Source: Cupriavidus cauae
Lineage (GTDB): Bacteria; Pseudomonadota; Gammaproteobacteria; Burkholderiales; Burkholderiaceae
Assembly (NCBI RefSeq): GCF_008632125.1
Contig: NZ_VWRN01000074.1
Location: 1 to 64,000 of the forward strand
Direction of reading: 5' to 3'
DNA: 64,000 nt
Below are positions 36,919 to 45,464 of the stretch, in pieces. Every line of letters starts with the position of its first letter. The stretch's first letter is position 1. The translations under genes were made by a program, and so were the position numbers. The notes below the pieces were generated by a model. It was not told the origin of the DNA, made no database searches, and saw only the letters and a list, made by a program, of their open reading frames with translations.

Positions 36919-36938
36919 GTCCCCGCTTTCGCGGGGAC
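36919..36938. repeat. REP-like hairpin (GTCCCCGC type)
   Basis: GTCCCCGC-TTTC-GCGGGGAC is a perfect 8-bp stem lying 14 bases after the pirin stop, followed by GACCCC. It is the same family as 31959. The rest of the 239-base gap 36713-36951 has no gene. Confidence 0.75.
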
Positions 36939-36951
36939 GACCCCTTGCATG

Positions 36952-37650
36952 TCACGGCAGGTCGAACACCAGCACCTCGGCGCCATCGCCCTGCGCCAGG
37001 CTGAGCGCATCGACGCCTTCGAGCTTCGCGGCATCGCCGGCCTCCAGCGCCTGGCCGTTGACCGTGATGGCGCCGCGGGCGACATGCACATAGGCGCGCC
37101 GTCCCGGGGCCAGCGCCAGCGTGGCGGCCTCGTCGCCATCGAACAGGCCGGCGTAGAGACGCACGTCCTGATGGATCCGCACCGAGCCGTCGGCCCCGTC
37201 GCGGCTGCCGACCAGGCGCAGCCGGCCGCGCTTGTCGGCAGCGTCGAAATGCTTCTCCTCGTAGCCCGGCTCGATGCCGTTGCGGTCCGGCACGATCCAG
37301 ATCTGCAGGAAATGCGTGGTGTCGTGCGCCGCGTGGTTGTACTCGGAGTGCCGCACGCCGGTGCCGGCGCTCATCCGCTGCACGTCGCCGGGGCGGATCA
37401 CGCTGCCGTTGCCGATGCTGTCCTTGTGCGCCAGCTCGCCCGACAGCACATAGCTGATGATCTCCATGTCGCGGTGGCCGTGCGTGCCGAAGCCCATGCC
37501 GGGCGCGACGCGGTCTTCGTTGATGACCCGCAGCGGCCCGAACTGCACATGGCGCGGATCGAAGTAATCGGCGAACGAGAAGCTGTGATACGACTGGAGC
37601 CAACCATGGTCGGCATAACCACGTTCTGCGGACTTGCGAATTTCAATCAT
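36952..37650 (-). CDS. Pirin family protein (YhhW/quercetinase type)
   Basis: This 232-residue bicupin has the metal site in the N-terminal cupin: GFGTHGHRDMEIISY and GTGVRHSEYN, with the three His and one Glu used by YhhW quercetin 2,3-dioxygenase. It starts MIEIRKSAERGYADHGWLQS, like E. coli YhhW. The physiological substrate is unknown; pirins are often redox or electrophile-stress proteins. AGGAAGGA precedes the ATG at 37650. It is divergent from a YhaJ-type LysR gene across a 150-base gap containing a perfect palindrome. E. coli yhaJ is similarly adjacent to a pirin-like gene (yhaK). Confidence 0.93.
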   Translation of the reverse strand: MIEIRKSAERGYADHGWLQSYHSFSFADYFDPRHVQFGPLRVINEDRVAPGMGFGTHGHRDMEIISYVLSGELAHKDSIGNGSVIRPGDVQRMSAGTGVRHSEYNHAAHDTTHFLQIWIVPDRNGIEPGYEEKHFDAADKRGRLRLVGSRDGADGSVRIHQDVRLYAGLFDGDEAATLALAPGRRAYVHVARGAITVNGQALEAGDAAKLEGVDALSLAQGDGAEVLVFDLP

Positions 37651-37783
37651 TTTGATGTCCTTCCTGGCTAGTGGTCCTCGGCTTCATCCTCCCGGACTTG
37701 CATATGGACCGTCTGTTCTGCAACGATGCTAGGAAGTTTAGGACGCCTGCGCTATATTGGCGGCGGGCCATTTGCAAGCACTC

Positions 37784-37800
37784 ATTCAGAATTTCTGAAT
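37784..37800. promoter_or_regulatory. LysR operator between the pirin and yhaJ-like genes
   Basis: ATTCAGAATTTCTGAAT is a perfect 17-bp palindrome of the LysR T-N11-A type. It abuts the LysR start codon (37801) directly, leaving no room for a Shine-Dalgarno. A -10-like TATATT lies at 37753-37758. A very similar palindrome occurs at 49819. Confidence 0.7.
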
Positions 37801-38724
37801 ATGCCACTCTCTCTCGAATCCCTGGAAGTTCTCGACGCGATCGAACGCAAGGGCAGCTTCGCGGCCGCCGCGCATGAAATGGGCAAGGTGCCGTCGGCGC
37901 TCACCTATGTGGTGCGCCGGCTGGAGGAAGACCTCGACGTGCTGCTGTTCGATCGGCGCCGCCACCGTGCCGAGCTGACCCCGGCCGGCCGCGCGCTGCT
38001 CGACGAGGGCCGCCACCTGCTGCACGCGGCCGACGACCTGGCGCGCCGGGTCAAGCGCCTGGCCACCGGCTGGGAGGCCAGCCTCAATATCGTGGTCGAC
38101 GACCTGATCAATTTCCGCGCGCTGCTGCCGGTGATCCAGGACTTCTACGCGGAGAACAGCGCCACGCGGCTGCGCTTCGCCAAGGAGGTGCTGGGCGGCT
38201 CCTGGGACGCGCTGGTCAGCAACCGCGCCGACCTGGTGATCGGCGGCGCCTACGACGCGCCCAGCACCCAGGGCTTCCAGATCCGCTCGCTCGGCGCGAT
38301 GCCGTTCGTGTTCGCGGTCGCCGCTCACCATCCGCTCGCCACCGAGCCCGGCCCGCTGACCAGCACGCAGATCGCCCGCCACCGCATCGTCGCGGTCGGC
38401 GACACCTCGCGCAATCTGCCGGCGCGCACGCATGGCGTGCTGGCCGGGCAGGACATGCTGGTGGTGCCGACCATGCGCGACAAGCTCGATGCGCAGATCC
38501 GCGGCCTGGGCTGCGGCTGGCTGCCGGCGCCGATGGCGCAGCCGCATATCGAGAGCGGCGTGCTGCAGGTGCGCGAGACCGTCGAGGTGCGCGCGCCCGG
38601 CACCTTCACCATCGCCTGGCGCACCAGCCATCGCGGCAAGGCGCTGCAATGGTGGACCGACAAGCTGCAAAATCCCCGGCTGGCGCAGGCGCTGCTGTCG
38701 CAACAACCGGGCGCGCCGGAGTAG
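37801..38724 (+). CDS. LysR family regulator, YhaJ type
   Basis: This is a 307-residue regulator. The N-terminal winged helix (LESLEVLDAIERKGSFAAAA, then VPSALTYVVRRLEEDLDVLLFDR) aligns closely with E. coli YhaJ, and the effector domain keeps WEASLNIVVDDLINF and AWRTSHRGKALQWW. YhaJ responds to aromatic/quinone-like compounds and controls its neighbours. The ATG at 37801 has no visible ribosome binding site because the palindrome occupies that place; a leaderless or operator-regulated start is possible. It is divergent from the pirin gene, the likely target, and seven bases precede gluQRS. Confidence 0.92.
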   Translation: MPLSLESLEVLDAIERKGSFAAAAHEMGKVPSALTYVVRRLEEDLDVLLFDRRRHRAELTPAGRALLDEGRHLLHAADDLARRVKRLATGWEASLNIVVDDLINFRALLPVIQDFYAENSATRLRFAKEVLGGSWDALVSNRADLVIGGAYDAPSTQGFQIRSLGAMPFVFAVAAHHPLATEPGPLTSTQIARHRIVAVGDTSRNLPARTHGVLAGQDMLVVPTMRDKLDAQIRGLGCGWLPAPMAQPHIESGVLQVRETVEVRAPGTFTIAWRTSHRGKALQWWTDKLQNPRLAQALLSQQPGAPE

Positions 38725-38730
38725 CCGGAC

Positions 38731-39771
38731 ATGACAGCAGTACCGGGGCAGACCGATCAGCCATCGGATCGTCGGCCGTCAGAACCCCGGCCCGCCGGCC
38801 GTCGGTCGTCCGATCTTCAGCCGTCCGATCTTCCGCCGTCCGACCGTCAGTTGCCGGATAGCCGGCCGCGAGATGGCCGGCCGTCAGATCCACCCTACCG
38901 CGGCCGCTTCGCCCCCTCCCCCACCGGGCCGCTGCATCTGGGCTCGTTGGTCACCGCGCTGGCAAGCTGGCTCGACGCGCGCGCCCATCGCGGCCAGTGG
39001 CTGGTGCGCATCGAGGACATCGACTATCCCCGCTGCGTGCGCGACGCCGACCGCCAGATCCTGCAGACGCTCGACCGCCTGGGCCTGCATCGGGACGAGG
39101 AGCCGGTCTGGCAGAGCCGGCGGGAGGCGCTGTACGCCGACGCGCTGCACCGGCTCGAGGCGGCCGGGCTGGTCTATCCCTGCGGCTGCTCGCGCAAGGA
39201 GATCGCCGACTCGCTGCGGCACGTGCGCGAGCGCCATCAGACCCTGGCCTATCCCGGCACCTGCCGCAACGGCCTGCACGGCAAGCTGCCGCGCGCCTGG
39301 CGCGTGCGCGTGCCGGACGGCGAGGCGGCGCTGCTGTGTTTCGACGATCGCTGGCAGGGCCGGCAATGCCAGGACCTGGCCACCGAGCTGGGCGACTTCG
39401 TGCTGCGCCGGGCCGATGGCCTATGGGCGTATCAACTGGCGGTGGTGGTCGACGACGGGCTGCAGGGCATCACGCATATCGTGCGCGGCGCCGACCTGCT
39501 GGATTCGACGCCGCGGCAGATTCATCTGCAGCGGCTGCTGGGGTTGCCGACGCCGGCCTATCTGCATGTGCCGGTGGTGGTCAACGAGATCGGGGAGAAA
39601 CTGAGCAAGCAGACCGGCGCCGAAGCGGTCGACGCGCTCGCGCCGCTGGACGCGCTGCGCGCGGCCGGCGCGCATCTGGACTTGCGCAGCGGCCGCACCG
39701 ATGTGGAGGGCTGGCTGGCCGAGGCGACGGCGCAGTGGGCCGCGAGGTGGGTGACACCGGCGGCCAGTTAG
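38731..39771 (+). CDS. gluQ: Glutamyl-Q tRNA(Asp) synthetase
   Basis: This 346-residue truncated glutamyl-tRNA-synthetase paralogue glutamylates queuosine in tRNA(Asp). The catalytic core begins at about residue 57 (YRGRFAPSPTGPLHLGS, with HLGS as the HIGH motif). A four-Cys zinc site is CGCSRKE with YPGTC, and NEIGEKLSKQTGA holds the KMSKS-like loop. The anticodon-binding domain is absent, as expected. The first 55 residues (PSD/RPS-rich) come from a degenerate repetitive DNA stretch (38760-38880) and are absent in relatives. No internal ATG offers a shorter start. Confidence 0.93.
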   Translation: MTAVPGQTDQPSDRRPSEPRPAGRRSSDLQPSDLPPSDRQLPDSRPRDGRPSDPPYRGRFAPSPTGPLHLGSLVTALASWLDARAHRGQWLVRIEDIDYPRCVRDADRQILQTLDRLGLHRDEEPVWQSRREALYADALHRLEAAGLVYPCGCSRKEIADSLRHVRERHQTLAYPGTCRNGLHGKLPRAWRVRVPDGEAALLCFDDRWQGRQCQDLATELGDFVLRRADGLWAYQLAVVVDDGLQGITHIVRGADLLDSTPRQIHLQRLLGLPTPAYLHVPVVVNEIGEKLSKQTGAEAVDALAPLDALRAAGAHLDLRSGRTDVEGWLAEATAQWAARWVTPAAS

Positions 39772-39845
39772 GGAACCGCGCCGTCGTCAGGCGGCGCGTC
39801 GTGACGAAACGCTTCGCCGGGAAGCGCCCGGAAGGCGAGCAGGAT

Positions 39846-41345
39846 TCAGGACTTGCGCGGCACGCCGCCGAGCAGCGCGGCGACGGGGCGCTTCGGCCGG
39901 GCGCGTGCCAGGCCGACCTGGCGCGGATCGAGCGTCGGCTCTGCAGGCGCCGACGATGCGCTCGGGCTCGGCTCGTAGGGCCGCGAGAAGAAGGGATCGT
40001 CGGCCGGCCGGAAGGCGTTGCGCGCATTGCCGTGATCGGTCTTGCGCGGACGGTCCTCGCTGTCGGCGCGCGGGCGGCGCGGTTCGCTCGAGCGGCCGCG
40101 GCGGCGGTCGTCGTCGGCGGCACGGAAGCGCGCAGCCGCCGGATCGAAGCCCTCGAGCTGCGCCCGCGGAATCTGCCGCTTCAGCATCTTCTCGATATCG
40201 GCCAGCAGGCGCTCGTCGCCCGGCACGAAGATCGACAGCGCGTCGCCGGTGGCACCCGCACGGCCGGTACGGCCGATCCGGTGCACATAGTCCTCGGCGT
40301 TGAACGGCAGATCGAAGTTGATCACGCAGGGCATGTCGGCGATGTCGAGGCCGCGCGCGGCGACGTCGGTCGCAACGAGCGCGTCGATGTTGCCCTGCTT
40401 GAAGCCTTCCAGCGTCTGCATCCGCTCGGTCTGGGTCTTGTCGCCGTGGATCGCGGCGGCATTGATGCCCTCGCGCTCCAGATGGCGCGCCAGGCGCGAG
40501 CAGCCGATCTTGCTGTTGACGAAGACGATGCACTGGCGCGACAGGCCCTGTTCGGCGCGCTGCTTCAGCAGATGCACCACGGCCTCCTGCTTCTGGCCGT
40601 CCTGCACCTGGTACACGGTCTGGCGCACGTTCTCGTTGGCCGAATTGCTGCGCGCCACTTCGATCGTCACCGGCTGGTGCAGATAGCTGGCCGCCAGCTT
40701 CTTGATCTCGGGCGAGAAGGTCGCGGAGAACAGCAGCGTCTGGCGCTTGGCCGGCAGCAGGTTGATGATGCGCTGCAGGTCTGGCAGGAAGCCCATGTCG
40801 AGCATGCGGTCGGCTTCGTCCAGCACCAGCATCTGCACCTGCGACAGGTTGACCGACTTCTGCTGCATGTGGTCGAGCAGGCGGCCCGGGGTCGCGACCA
40901 GGATCTCGACGCCGCGCCGCAGCGCGTCGGTCTGCGGATTCATGTCGACGCCGCCGAACACCACGGTGCTGCGCAGGTCGGTGTGGCGCGCATAGCGGGC
41001 CACGTTGTCGTAGACCTGGTCGGCCAGTTCGCGCGTCGGCGTCAGCATCAGCGCGCGCACCGGGTGCCGCGCCGGCGAGGCGCTGGCGTTGGCCAGCGGC
41101 AGCAGGCGCTGGATGATCGGCAGCGCGAAGCCCGCGGTCTTGCCGGTGCCGGTCTGCGCCGCGCCCATCACGTCCTTGCCCAGCAGCACCACCGGGATCG
41201 CCTGCGCCTGGATCGGCGTCGGCTTGGTATAGCCCTGCTCGGTCAGCGCCCGCAGCACGCGCGGGTCGAGCCCGAAGCTGTCGAAGGTGATGTCGTCGGT
41301 GGAAGTCGGTACAGCAGTGGTGTTCGTGTTCGTGGTGGTGGTCAT
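39846..41345 (-). CDS. DEAD-box ATP-dependent RNA helicase (RhlE type)
   Basis: This 499-residue helicase has all motifs in order: FDSFGLDPRVL with the Q motif (PTPIQAQAIP), AQTGTGKT, PTRELADQ, TPGRLLD, DEADRMLDMGF, SATF, ATDVAARGLDIA and HRIGRTGRAG. The C-terminal about 110 residues are basic and Pro/Arg-rich (DDDRRRGRSSEPRRPR), typical of RhlE tails that bind RNA. ATG at 41345 (MTTTTNTN) was chosen; the frame upstream is not conserved. A long A/T-richer leader up to about 41580 would suit cold-inducible control, but no cold box was confirmed. It is convergent with gluQ. Confidence 0.93.
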   Translation of the reverse strand: MTTTTNTNTTAVPTSTDDITFDSFGLDPRVLRALTEQGYTKPTPIQAQAIPVVLLGKDVMGAAQTGTGKTAGFALPIIQRLLPLANASASPARHPVRALMLTPTRELADQVYDNVARYARHTDLRSTVVFGGVDMNPQTDALRRGVEILVATPGRLLDHMQQKSVNLSQVQMLVLDEADRMLDMGFLPDLQRIINLLPAKRQTLLFSATFSPEIKKLAASYLHQPVTIEVARSNSANENVRQTVYQVQDGQKQEAVVHLLKQRAEQGLSRQCIVFVNSKIGCSRLARHLEREGINAAAIHGDKTQTERMQTLEGFKQGNIDALVATDVAARGLDIADMPCVINFDLPFNAEDYVHRIGRTGRAGATGDALSIFVPGDERLLADIEKMLKRQIPRAQLEGFDPAAARFRAADDDRRRGRSSEPRRPRADSEDRPRKTDHGNARNAFRPADDPFFSRPYEPSPSASSAPAEPTLDPRQVGLARARPKRPVAALLGGVPRKS

Positions 41346-41643
41346 GGTATGGGTGTCTGGCGAAGGCGAACCCGGCGCCAGCGGACACGCATCGATCGAA
41401 CGCAATGGAACTGGCGGAAGCCGCGCAGCACTTGGCCTGGGCGGCAAGGGCGGAGTGGGGCTGTGGGGTCGGCACCGCATTCCGGCGCCGATTTCGAGGC
41501 CCCTGCCGCGTCGAGATCGGCAACATCTGGCAAGCCGATCAATAGCGCTACAGAATCAAAGACTTAGATTCTACAACAGCGGGCAGGTGCGGGGTAGTGC
41601 GGCGCTCGGGAGTGTGGTACGGGCGCTCCCTGGCCTCGGCAAG

Positions 41644-42639
41644 CTATCGGGGGCGCCGCGGCGGTGGCCGGCGCCTCTTGCCCGGCGCGGCGGCCCGCGT
41701 CAGCCACAGCGTCCGTGCCGCGCGAAAGCGCGCCCCCTCGGCCTCCAGCCAGCTTTCGATGGCAGCCACCTCCGGGCTCTGGCCGTGAGCCGAGACGAAG
41801 TAGTAGGCGGCCTGGCTGGGCAGATGCAGGCCGAACAGGTCGACCAGCCGGCCGGCCTGCAGGTCTTCCAGCACCAGCGCGGTCCGCCCCATCGCGACGC
41901 CCTGCCCCGCCAGCGCCGCGCCGATCGCCAGCTGCGACAGGTTGAAGCGCTGGCCCTGCGCCAGGTCCGGCACCGTGACGCCGGCCTGCGCCAGCCACGC
42001 GCCCCATTCGTCGAACTCTCCGGCGCCGTCCCAGGGGCTGGCGTCGTGCAGCAGCAGCTCGCCGCGCAGGTCGGCCGGCGAACGCAGCTCCGGATGCGCG
42101 GCGACGAAGGCGGGGCTGGCCACCGGCAGCAGCCATTCGTCGAGGAAGCGCCGCGCGTGCACGTCGCGGTAGGCACCCGGATCGAAGCGCACCGCCGCGT
42201 CGATGCCCTCGCGCAGCATCCGGCCGCGGTCCAGCGCCTGGAATTCGCCCTGCACGCGCAGGCCGATATCGGCATGGTCGCGGAAGAAGCTGCCCAGCCG
42301 CGGCGTCAGCCAGCGCATCGCGAACGAGGGGGAACAGGACAGTGACACCGGCCCCATCTCGCCGCGGCGGCGCAACTGGCCCAGCGCGCCTTCGATCGCT
42401 TGGAAGGAATCGCGCAGCACCACGCGCAGCCGCTCGCCCTCGGGCGTCGGCACCAGCGCGCGCGGCGTGCGCACGAACAGCGGGCGTCCCAGCCATTGCT
42501 CCAGGTGCTTGACCTGCTGACTGACCGCGCCCTGGGTCACGCACAGCTCGCCGGCGGCACGGGTGAAGCTGTGGTGGCGCGCCGCCGCCTCGAAGCAGCG
42601 CAGCCAGGCAAGGAGGGAGGCGGAGAGCGTCGTGGTCAT
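41644..42639 (-). CDS. LysR family regulator, likely DsdC-like activator of dsdA
   Basis: This 331-residue GcvA/DsdC-group LysR protein has a helix-turn-helix with HHSFTRAAGELCVTQGAVSQQVK near residues 20-45 (in part TRAAGELCVTQGAVSQQ) and an effector domain with VSLSCSPSFAMRWLTPRL, typical of the group. It is divergent from dsdA, mirroring dsdC-dsdXA in E. coli, so D-serine is the likely inducer. Start 42639 was preferred over 42657, because the latter falls inside an ATTAG palindrome; neither has a good ribosome binding site. The C-terminus is Arg/Pro-rich (GKRRRPPPRRPR). Confidence 0.88.
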   Translation of the reverse strand: MTTTLSASLLAWLRCFEAAARHHSFTRAAGELCVTQGAVSQQVKHLEQWLGRPLFVRTPRALVPTPEGERLRVVLRDSFQAIEGALGQLRRRGEMGPVSLSCSPSFAMRWLTPRLGSFFRDHADIGLRVQGEFQALDRGRMLREGIDAAVRFDPGAYRDVHARRFLDEWLLPVASPAFVAAHPELRSPADLRGELLLHDASPWDGAGEFDEWGAWLAQAGVTVPDLAQGQRFNLSQLAIGAALAGQGVAMGRTALVLEDLQAGRLVDLFGLHLPSQAAYYFVSAHGQSPEVAAIESWLEAEGARFRAARTLWLTRAAAPGKRRRPPPRRPR

Positions 42640-42652
42640 CGATATCGTTATC

Positions 42653-42671
42653 GACATTAGCTTTACTAATG
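42653..42671. promoter_or_regulatory. Candidate DsdC-type operator, site 1
   Basis: GACATTAG-N5-CTAATG contains a perfect palindrome ATTAG-CTTTA-CTAAT, 17 bases upstream of the LysR ATG at 42639. A matching GACATTAG-N5-CTGATG lies 358 bases downstream, inside dsdA. Confidence 0.55.
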
Positions 42672-42812
42672 CATGGCGGAGCACGAATGGTTTGCCGGAA
42701 TCGGGGGTTGGACGAACAATGCGGGAAAAGCGCCGGCCCAAGGTCGAGCTGCCTCACACCGAAGAACAACGCAACTGTTGTACAACCACACTGCAGCCGC
42801 GCTCCCGCACTG

Positions 42813-44258
42813 ATGACCGAAGTGAACGACTCCAGCCCCAACTCGACGTTTTCCCCGCCCGAAAACACCGGTTCCGCCCCGGCGGCAAGCGCGGCGGCTC
42901 CCGCGGCCGATGCCGCGCTGCTGGCGGCGCTCGGCGCGGCCCGGCCCTGCCTGTGGACCAACCCGCTGCTGGCGCCGCAAACCCCGGCGGCAGTCCGCAC
43001 GGGCGAGAAGGACATTAGTCTAGCTGATGTCCATGCAGCCCACGCCCGCTTCGCGCGTTTCGCCCCGCTGCTGCAGCGGCTGTTTCCGGAGCTGGCGGAC
43101 AGCGCCGGCGCCATCGAATCGCCGGTGCTGCCGGCCGCCGCGCTGGCGCCCGCCATTGGCTTGCCTTCCGGCAGCGGCGCGCTGTGGATCAAGGCCGATC
43201 ACAGCCTGCCGGTGGCCGGTTCGATCAAGGCCCGCGGCGGCATCCACGAGGTGCTGGAATTCGCCGAAGGACTGGCGCTGCAACACGGACTGGTCACCAA
43301 GGATGCGAGCCCCGACGACTATCGCCGGCTGGCCGAACCGACGGCGCGCGCGGTCTTCTCTCGCTACCAGGTCGCGGTGGGCTCGACCGGCAATCTGGGC
43401 CTGAGCATCGGCGTGATGGCGTCCGCGCTGGGCTTTCGCGCGGTGGTGCACATGTCGGCCGACGCCAAGGCGTGGAAGAAGGACCGGCTGCGCTCGCGCG
43501 GCGTCGAGGTGATCGAGCACGCGGGCGACTACCAGCAGGCGGTGGCCGCCGGCCGTGCCCAAGCGCAGCAGGACCCCTTCTGCCATTTCGTCGACGACGA
43601 GCGGTCGCTGTCGCTGCTGCTCGGCTACAGCGCCGCGGTGTTGCGGCTCGACGCGCAGTTGCGCGAGCACGGCATCGCGCCCGACGCGAAGCGTCCGTTG
43701 TTCGTCTATCTGCCTTGCGGGGTCGGCGGCGCGCCGGCCGGCATCGCCTTCGGCCTGAAGCAGCTGTACGGGCCGCACGCGCATTGCTTCTTCGCCGAGC
43801 CGACGCAGTCGCCCTGCTTCCTGGTGCAGATGATCGGCGCCGAGGTCAACGGCGCCGGCGGCAATCCTTCGGTCTACGACTACGGGCTCAGCAATCGCAC
43901 CGAGGCCGACGGCCTGGCTGTGCCGCGCGCCTCCGAGCTGGCCGCGGCGGCGATGCGCGAACTGCTGTCGGGGGTCTATACCGTGGCGGACGAACAGCTG
44001 TTCCGCGACCTGTATCTGGCCAAGCGGGATGCCGGCATCGAGATCGAACCGTCGGCGGCCGCCGGCTTCAGCGGCCCCGCGATGCTGACGGGCACCGAGG
44101 CCGGGCAGGCCTATCTGGCCCGCCATGGCTTGACGGAGGCGATGCCCACCGCCACGCATCTGGTCTGGACCACCGGCGGGCTGTTCGTTCCCCCCGAGGA
44201 ATACCGGCGCTTTCTCGCGCGCGGCGAGGCGCTGGCGACTTCGCCGGCACGGCAGTAG
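42813..44258 (+). CDS. dsdA: D-serine ammonia-lyase
   Basis: This 481-residue PLP enzyme deaminates D-serine to pyruvate and ammonia, relieving D-serine toxicity. It aligns along its length with E. coli DsdA: PLP Lys K139 in AGSIKARGGIHEVL, the SVGSTGNLGLSIG-type phosphate loop (VGSTGNLGLSIGVM), LPCGVGGAPAGIAFGLK and THLVWTTGG. The first about 70 residues are Ala/Ser/Pro-rich and partly extra compared with DsdA (442 aa). The start at 42813 is the first plausible ATG; the ribosome binding site is poor. A divergent LysR gene is the likely activator. No D-serine permease is adjacent. Confidence 0.95.
   Translation: MTEVNDSSPNSTFSPPENTGSAPAASAAAPAADAALLAALGAARPCLWTNPLLAPQTPAAVRTGEKDISLADVHAAHARFARFAPLLQRLFPELADSAGAIESPVLPAAALAPAIGLPSGSGALWIKADHSLPVAGSIKARGGIHEVLEFAEGLALQHGLVTKDASPDDYRRLAEPTARAVFSRYQVAVGSTGNLGLSIGVMASALGFRAVVHMSADAKAWKKDRLRSRGVEVIEHAGDYQQAVAAGRAQAQQDPFCHFVDDERSLSLLLGYSAAVLRLDAQLREHGIAPDAKRPLFVYLPCGVGGAPAGIAFGLKQLYGPHAHCFFAEPTQSPCFLVQMIGAEVNGAGGNPSVYDYGLSNRTEADGLAVPRASELAAAAMRELLSGVYTVADEQLFRDLYLAKRDAGIEIEPSAAAGFSGPAMLTGTEAGQAYLARHGLTEAMPTATHLVWTTGGLFVPPEEYRRFLARGEALATSPARQ
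43011..43029. promoter_or_regulatory. Candidate DsdC-type operator, site 2 (inside dsdA)
   Basis: GACATTAG-N5-CTGATG repeats the site 1 pattern with one change, inside a longer palindrome (GGACAT...ATGTCC, 43010-43032). It lies in codons 67-73 of dsdA. Confidence 0.4.
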
Positions 44259-44378
44259 GCGCACCCGAGCGGGCCGCGTTCGACGGCGGCCATCGAGCGG
44301 AGCCACCGACCGCAGTCATCCAGCGCAGTCGTCGAGCGCCGACATCTACGGCAGCCACCGACGCCCGCCACAAAGAGC

Positions 44379-44410
44379 GAGGGCCGGCGACCATACGATC
44401 GCCAGCCCTC
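44379..44410. terminator. Hairpin between convergent dsdA and Bug receptor genes
   Basis: GAGGGC-C-GGCGA pairs with TCGCC-A-GCCCTC around an 8-base loop, with one C/A mismatch. It is centred in the 207-base gap 44259-44465, which has no gene. There is no strong U-tract on either strand. Confidence 0.5.
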
Positions 44411-44465
44411 ACCCTACCCCGCTAAGAAGGCAAGCCACGGTGCGCCCATGACGGGCGCGGGCGTA

Positions 44466-45464
44466 TCAGTCGCCCTTGATGCCGTTGTCCTGGATGACCT
44501 TGCCCCACTTCTTGTCGTCGGCGCGCATACGTGCGGCCAACTGTTCCGGCGGCATATAGGCCGCCACCGTGCCCGCGCCCAGCATCTTCTGCTGGACGGT
44601 CGGATCGGCCAGCGCGGCCTTCAGCTCGGCCGACAGCTTCGCGATGATGTCCTTCGGCGTGCCGGCCGGCGCCAGCAGGCCGCCCCAGGCGGTCGCCTCG
44701 AAGCCCGGGAAGCCCTGCTCGGCCACGGTCTTGACCTCGGGCGTGAAGCTGACGCGCTTGGCCGAGCCCACCGCGATCGGACGCAGCTTGCCGGCCTTGA
44801 TGTGCGGCAGCGCGGCGATCATGTCGGAGAACATCATCGGCACCTGGCCGGCGAGCAGATCCGAGATCGCCGGCGCGCTGCCCTTGTACGGCACGTGCTG
44901 CACGTCGAAGCTGCCCAGGTTCTGCAGCAGCTCGGTCGACAGATGGCCGAAGCTGCCGTTGCCGGCGCTGGTGTAGTTCATCTCGCCCGGCTTGGCCTTG
45001 GCCTTGGCGATGTACTGCTGCAGCGTGGTCACGTCGGGCAGCGCGTTCGGATTGACCACCATCACGATCGGCAGATCGTAGGCGGCGCCGATCGGCGCGA
45101 AGTCCTTGAACAGGTCGTAGCCCTTGCGGTTGATCAGATGCGGCGCGATCAGCGTGGGCGTGGCCAGCACCAGCAGCGTGTAGCCGTCCGGCGCGCTCTT
45201 GGCCACGGTCTCGGCGCCGATGGTGCCGGAGGCGCCGGGGCGGTTGTCGACCACCACGGGCTGCTTCAGCGAATCGCTGAGCTTCTGCCCGATGATGCGC
45301 GCGGCGGTATCGGTCGGGCCGCCCGGCGGGAACGGCACCACCAGCCGGATCGGCTTGGAGGGATAGCTGTCGGCGAACGCCTGGGTGGCGCACAGCGGCA
45401 GGGAAAGGGTCAGCATGGCGGCGCCGAGGCGGCGCGCGAAGGTACGGCGGCTTGTGTTCTGCAT
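44466..45464 (-). CDS. Bug/TctC-type tripartite tricarboxylate transporter substrate-binding protein
   Basis: This 332-residue periplasmic receptor starts QNTSRRTFARRLGAAMLTL, a twin-arginine-like signal, with cleavage after ATQAFA. The mature protein begins DSYPSKPIRLVVPFPPGGPTDT (in part YPSKPIRLVVPFPPGG), the Bug-family signature. QHVPYKGSAPAISDLLAGQV and the AGTPKDIIAKLS segment are also diagnostic. Bug proteins bind carboxylates for TctAB permeases, but none is encoded here, so it is an orphan receptor, as is common in Burkholderiales. It lies 316 bases downstream of the frameshifted CoA-transferase gene on the same strand. Confidence 0.94.
   Translation of the reverse strand: MQNTSRRTFARRLGAAMLTLSLPLCATQAFADSYPSKPIRLVVPFPPGGPTDTAARIIGQKLSDSLKQPVVVDNRPGASGTIGAETVAKSAPDGYTLLVLATPTLIAPHLINRKGYDLFKDFAPIGAAYDLPIVMVVNPNALPDVTTLQQYIAKAKAKPGEMNYTSAGNGSFGHLSTELLQNLGSFDVQHVPYKGSAPAISDLLAGQVPMMFSDMIAALPHIKAGKLRPIAVGSAKRVSFTPEVKTVAEQGFPGFEATAWGGLLAPAGTPKDIIAKLSAELKAALADPTVQQKMLGAGTVAAYMPPEQLAARMRADDKKWGKVIQDNGIKGD

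Noticed and set aside
42777..42786. Palindrome GTTGTACAAC before dsdA
   Set aside because: Ten bases only, without a second copy or a recognisable regulator class; not enough to call an operator.
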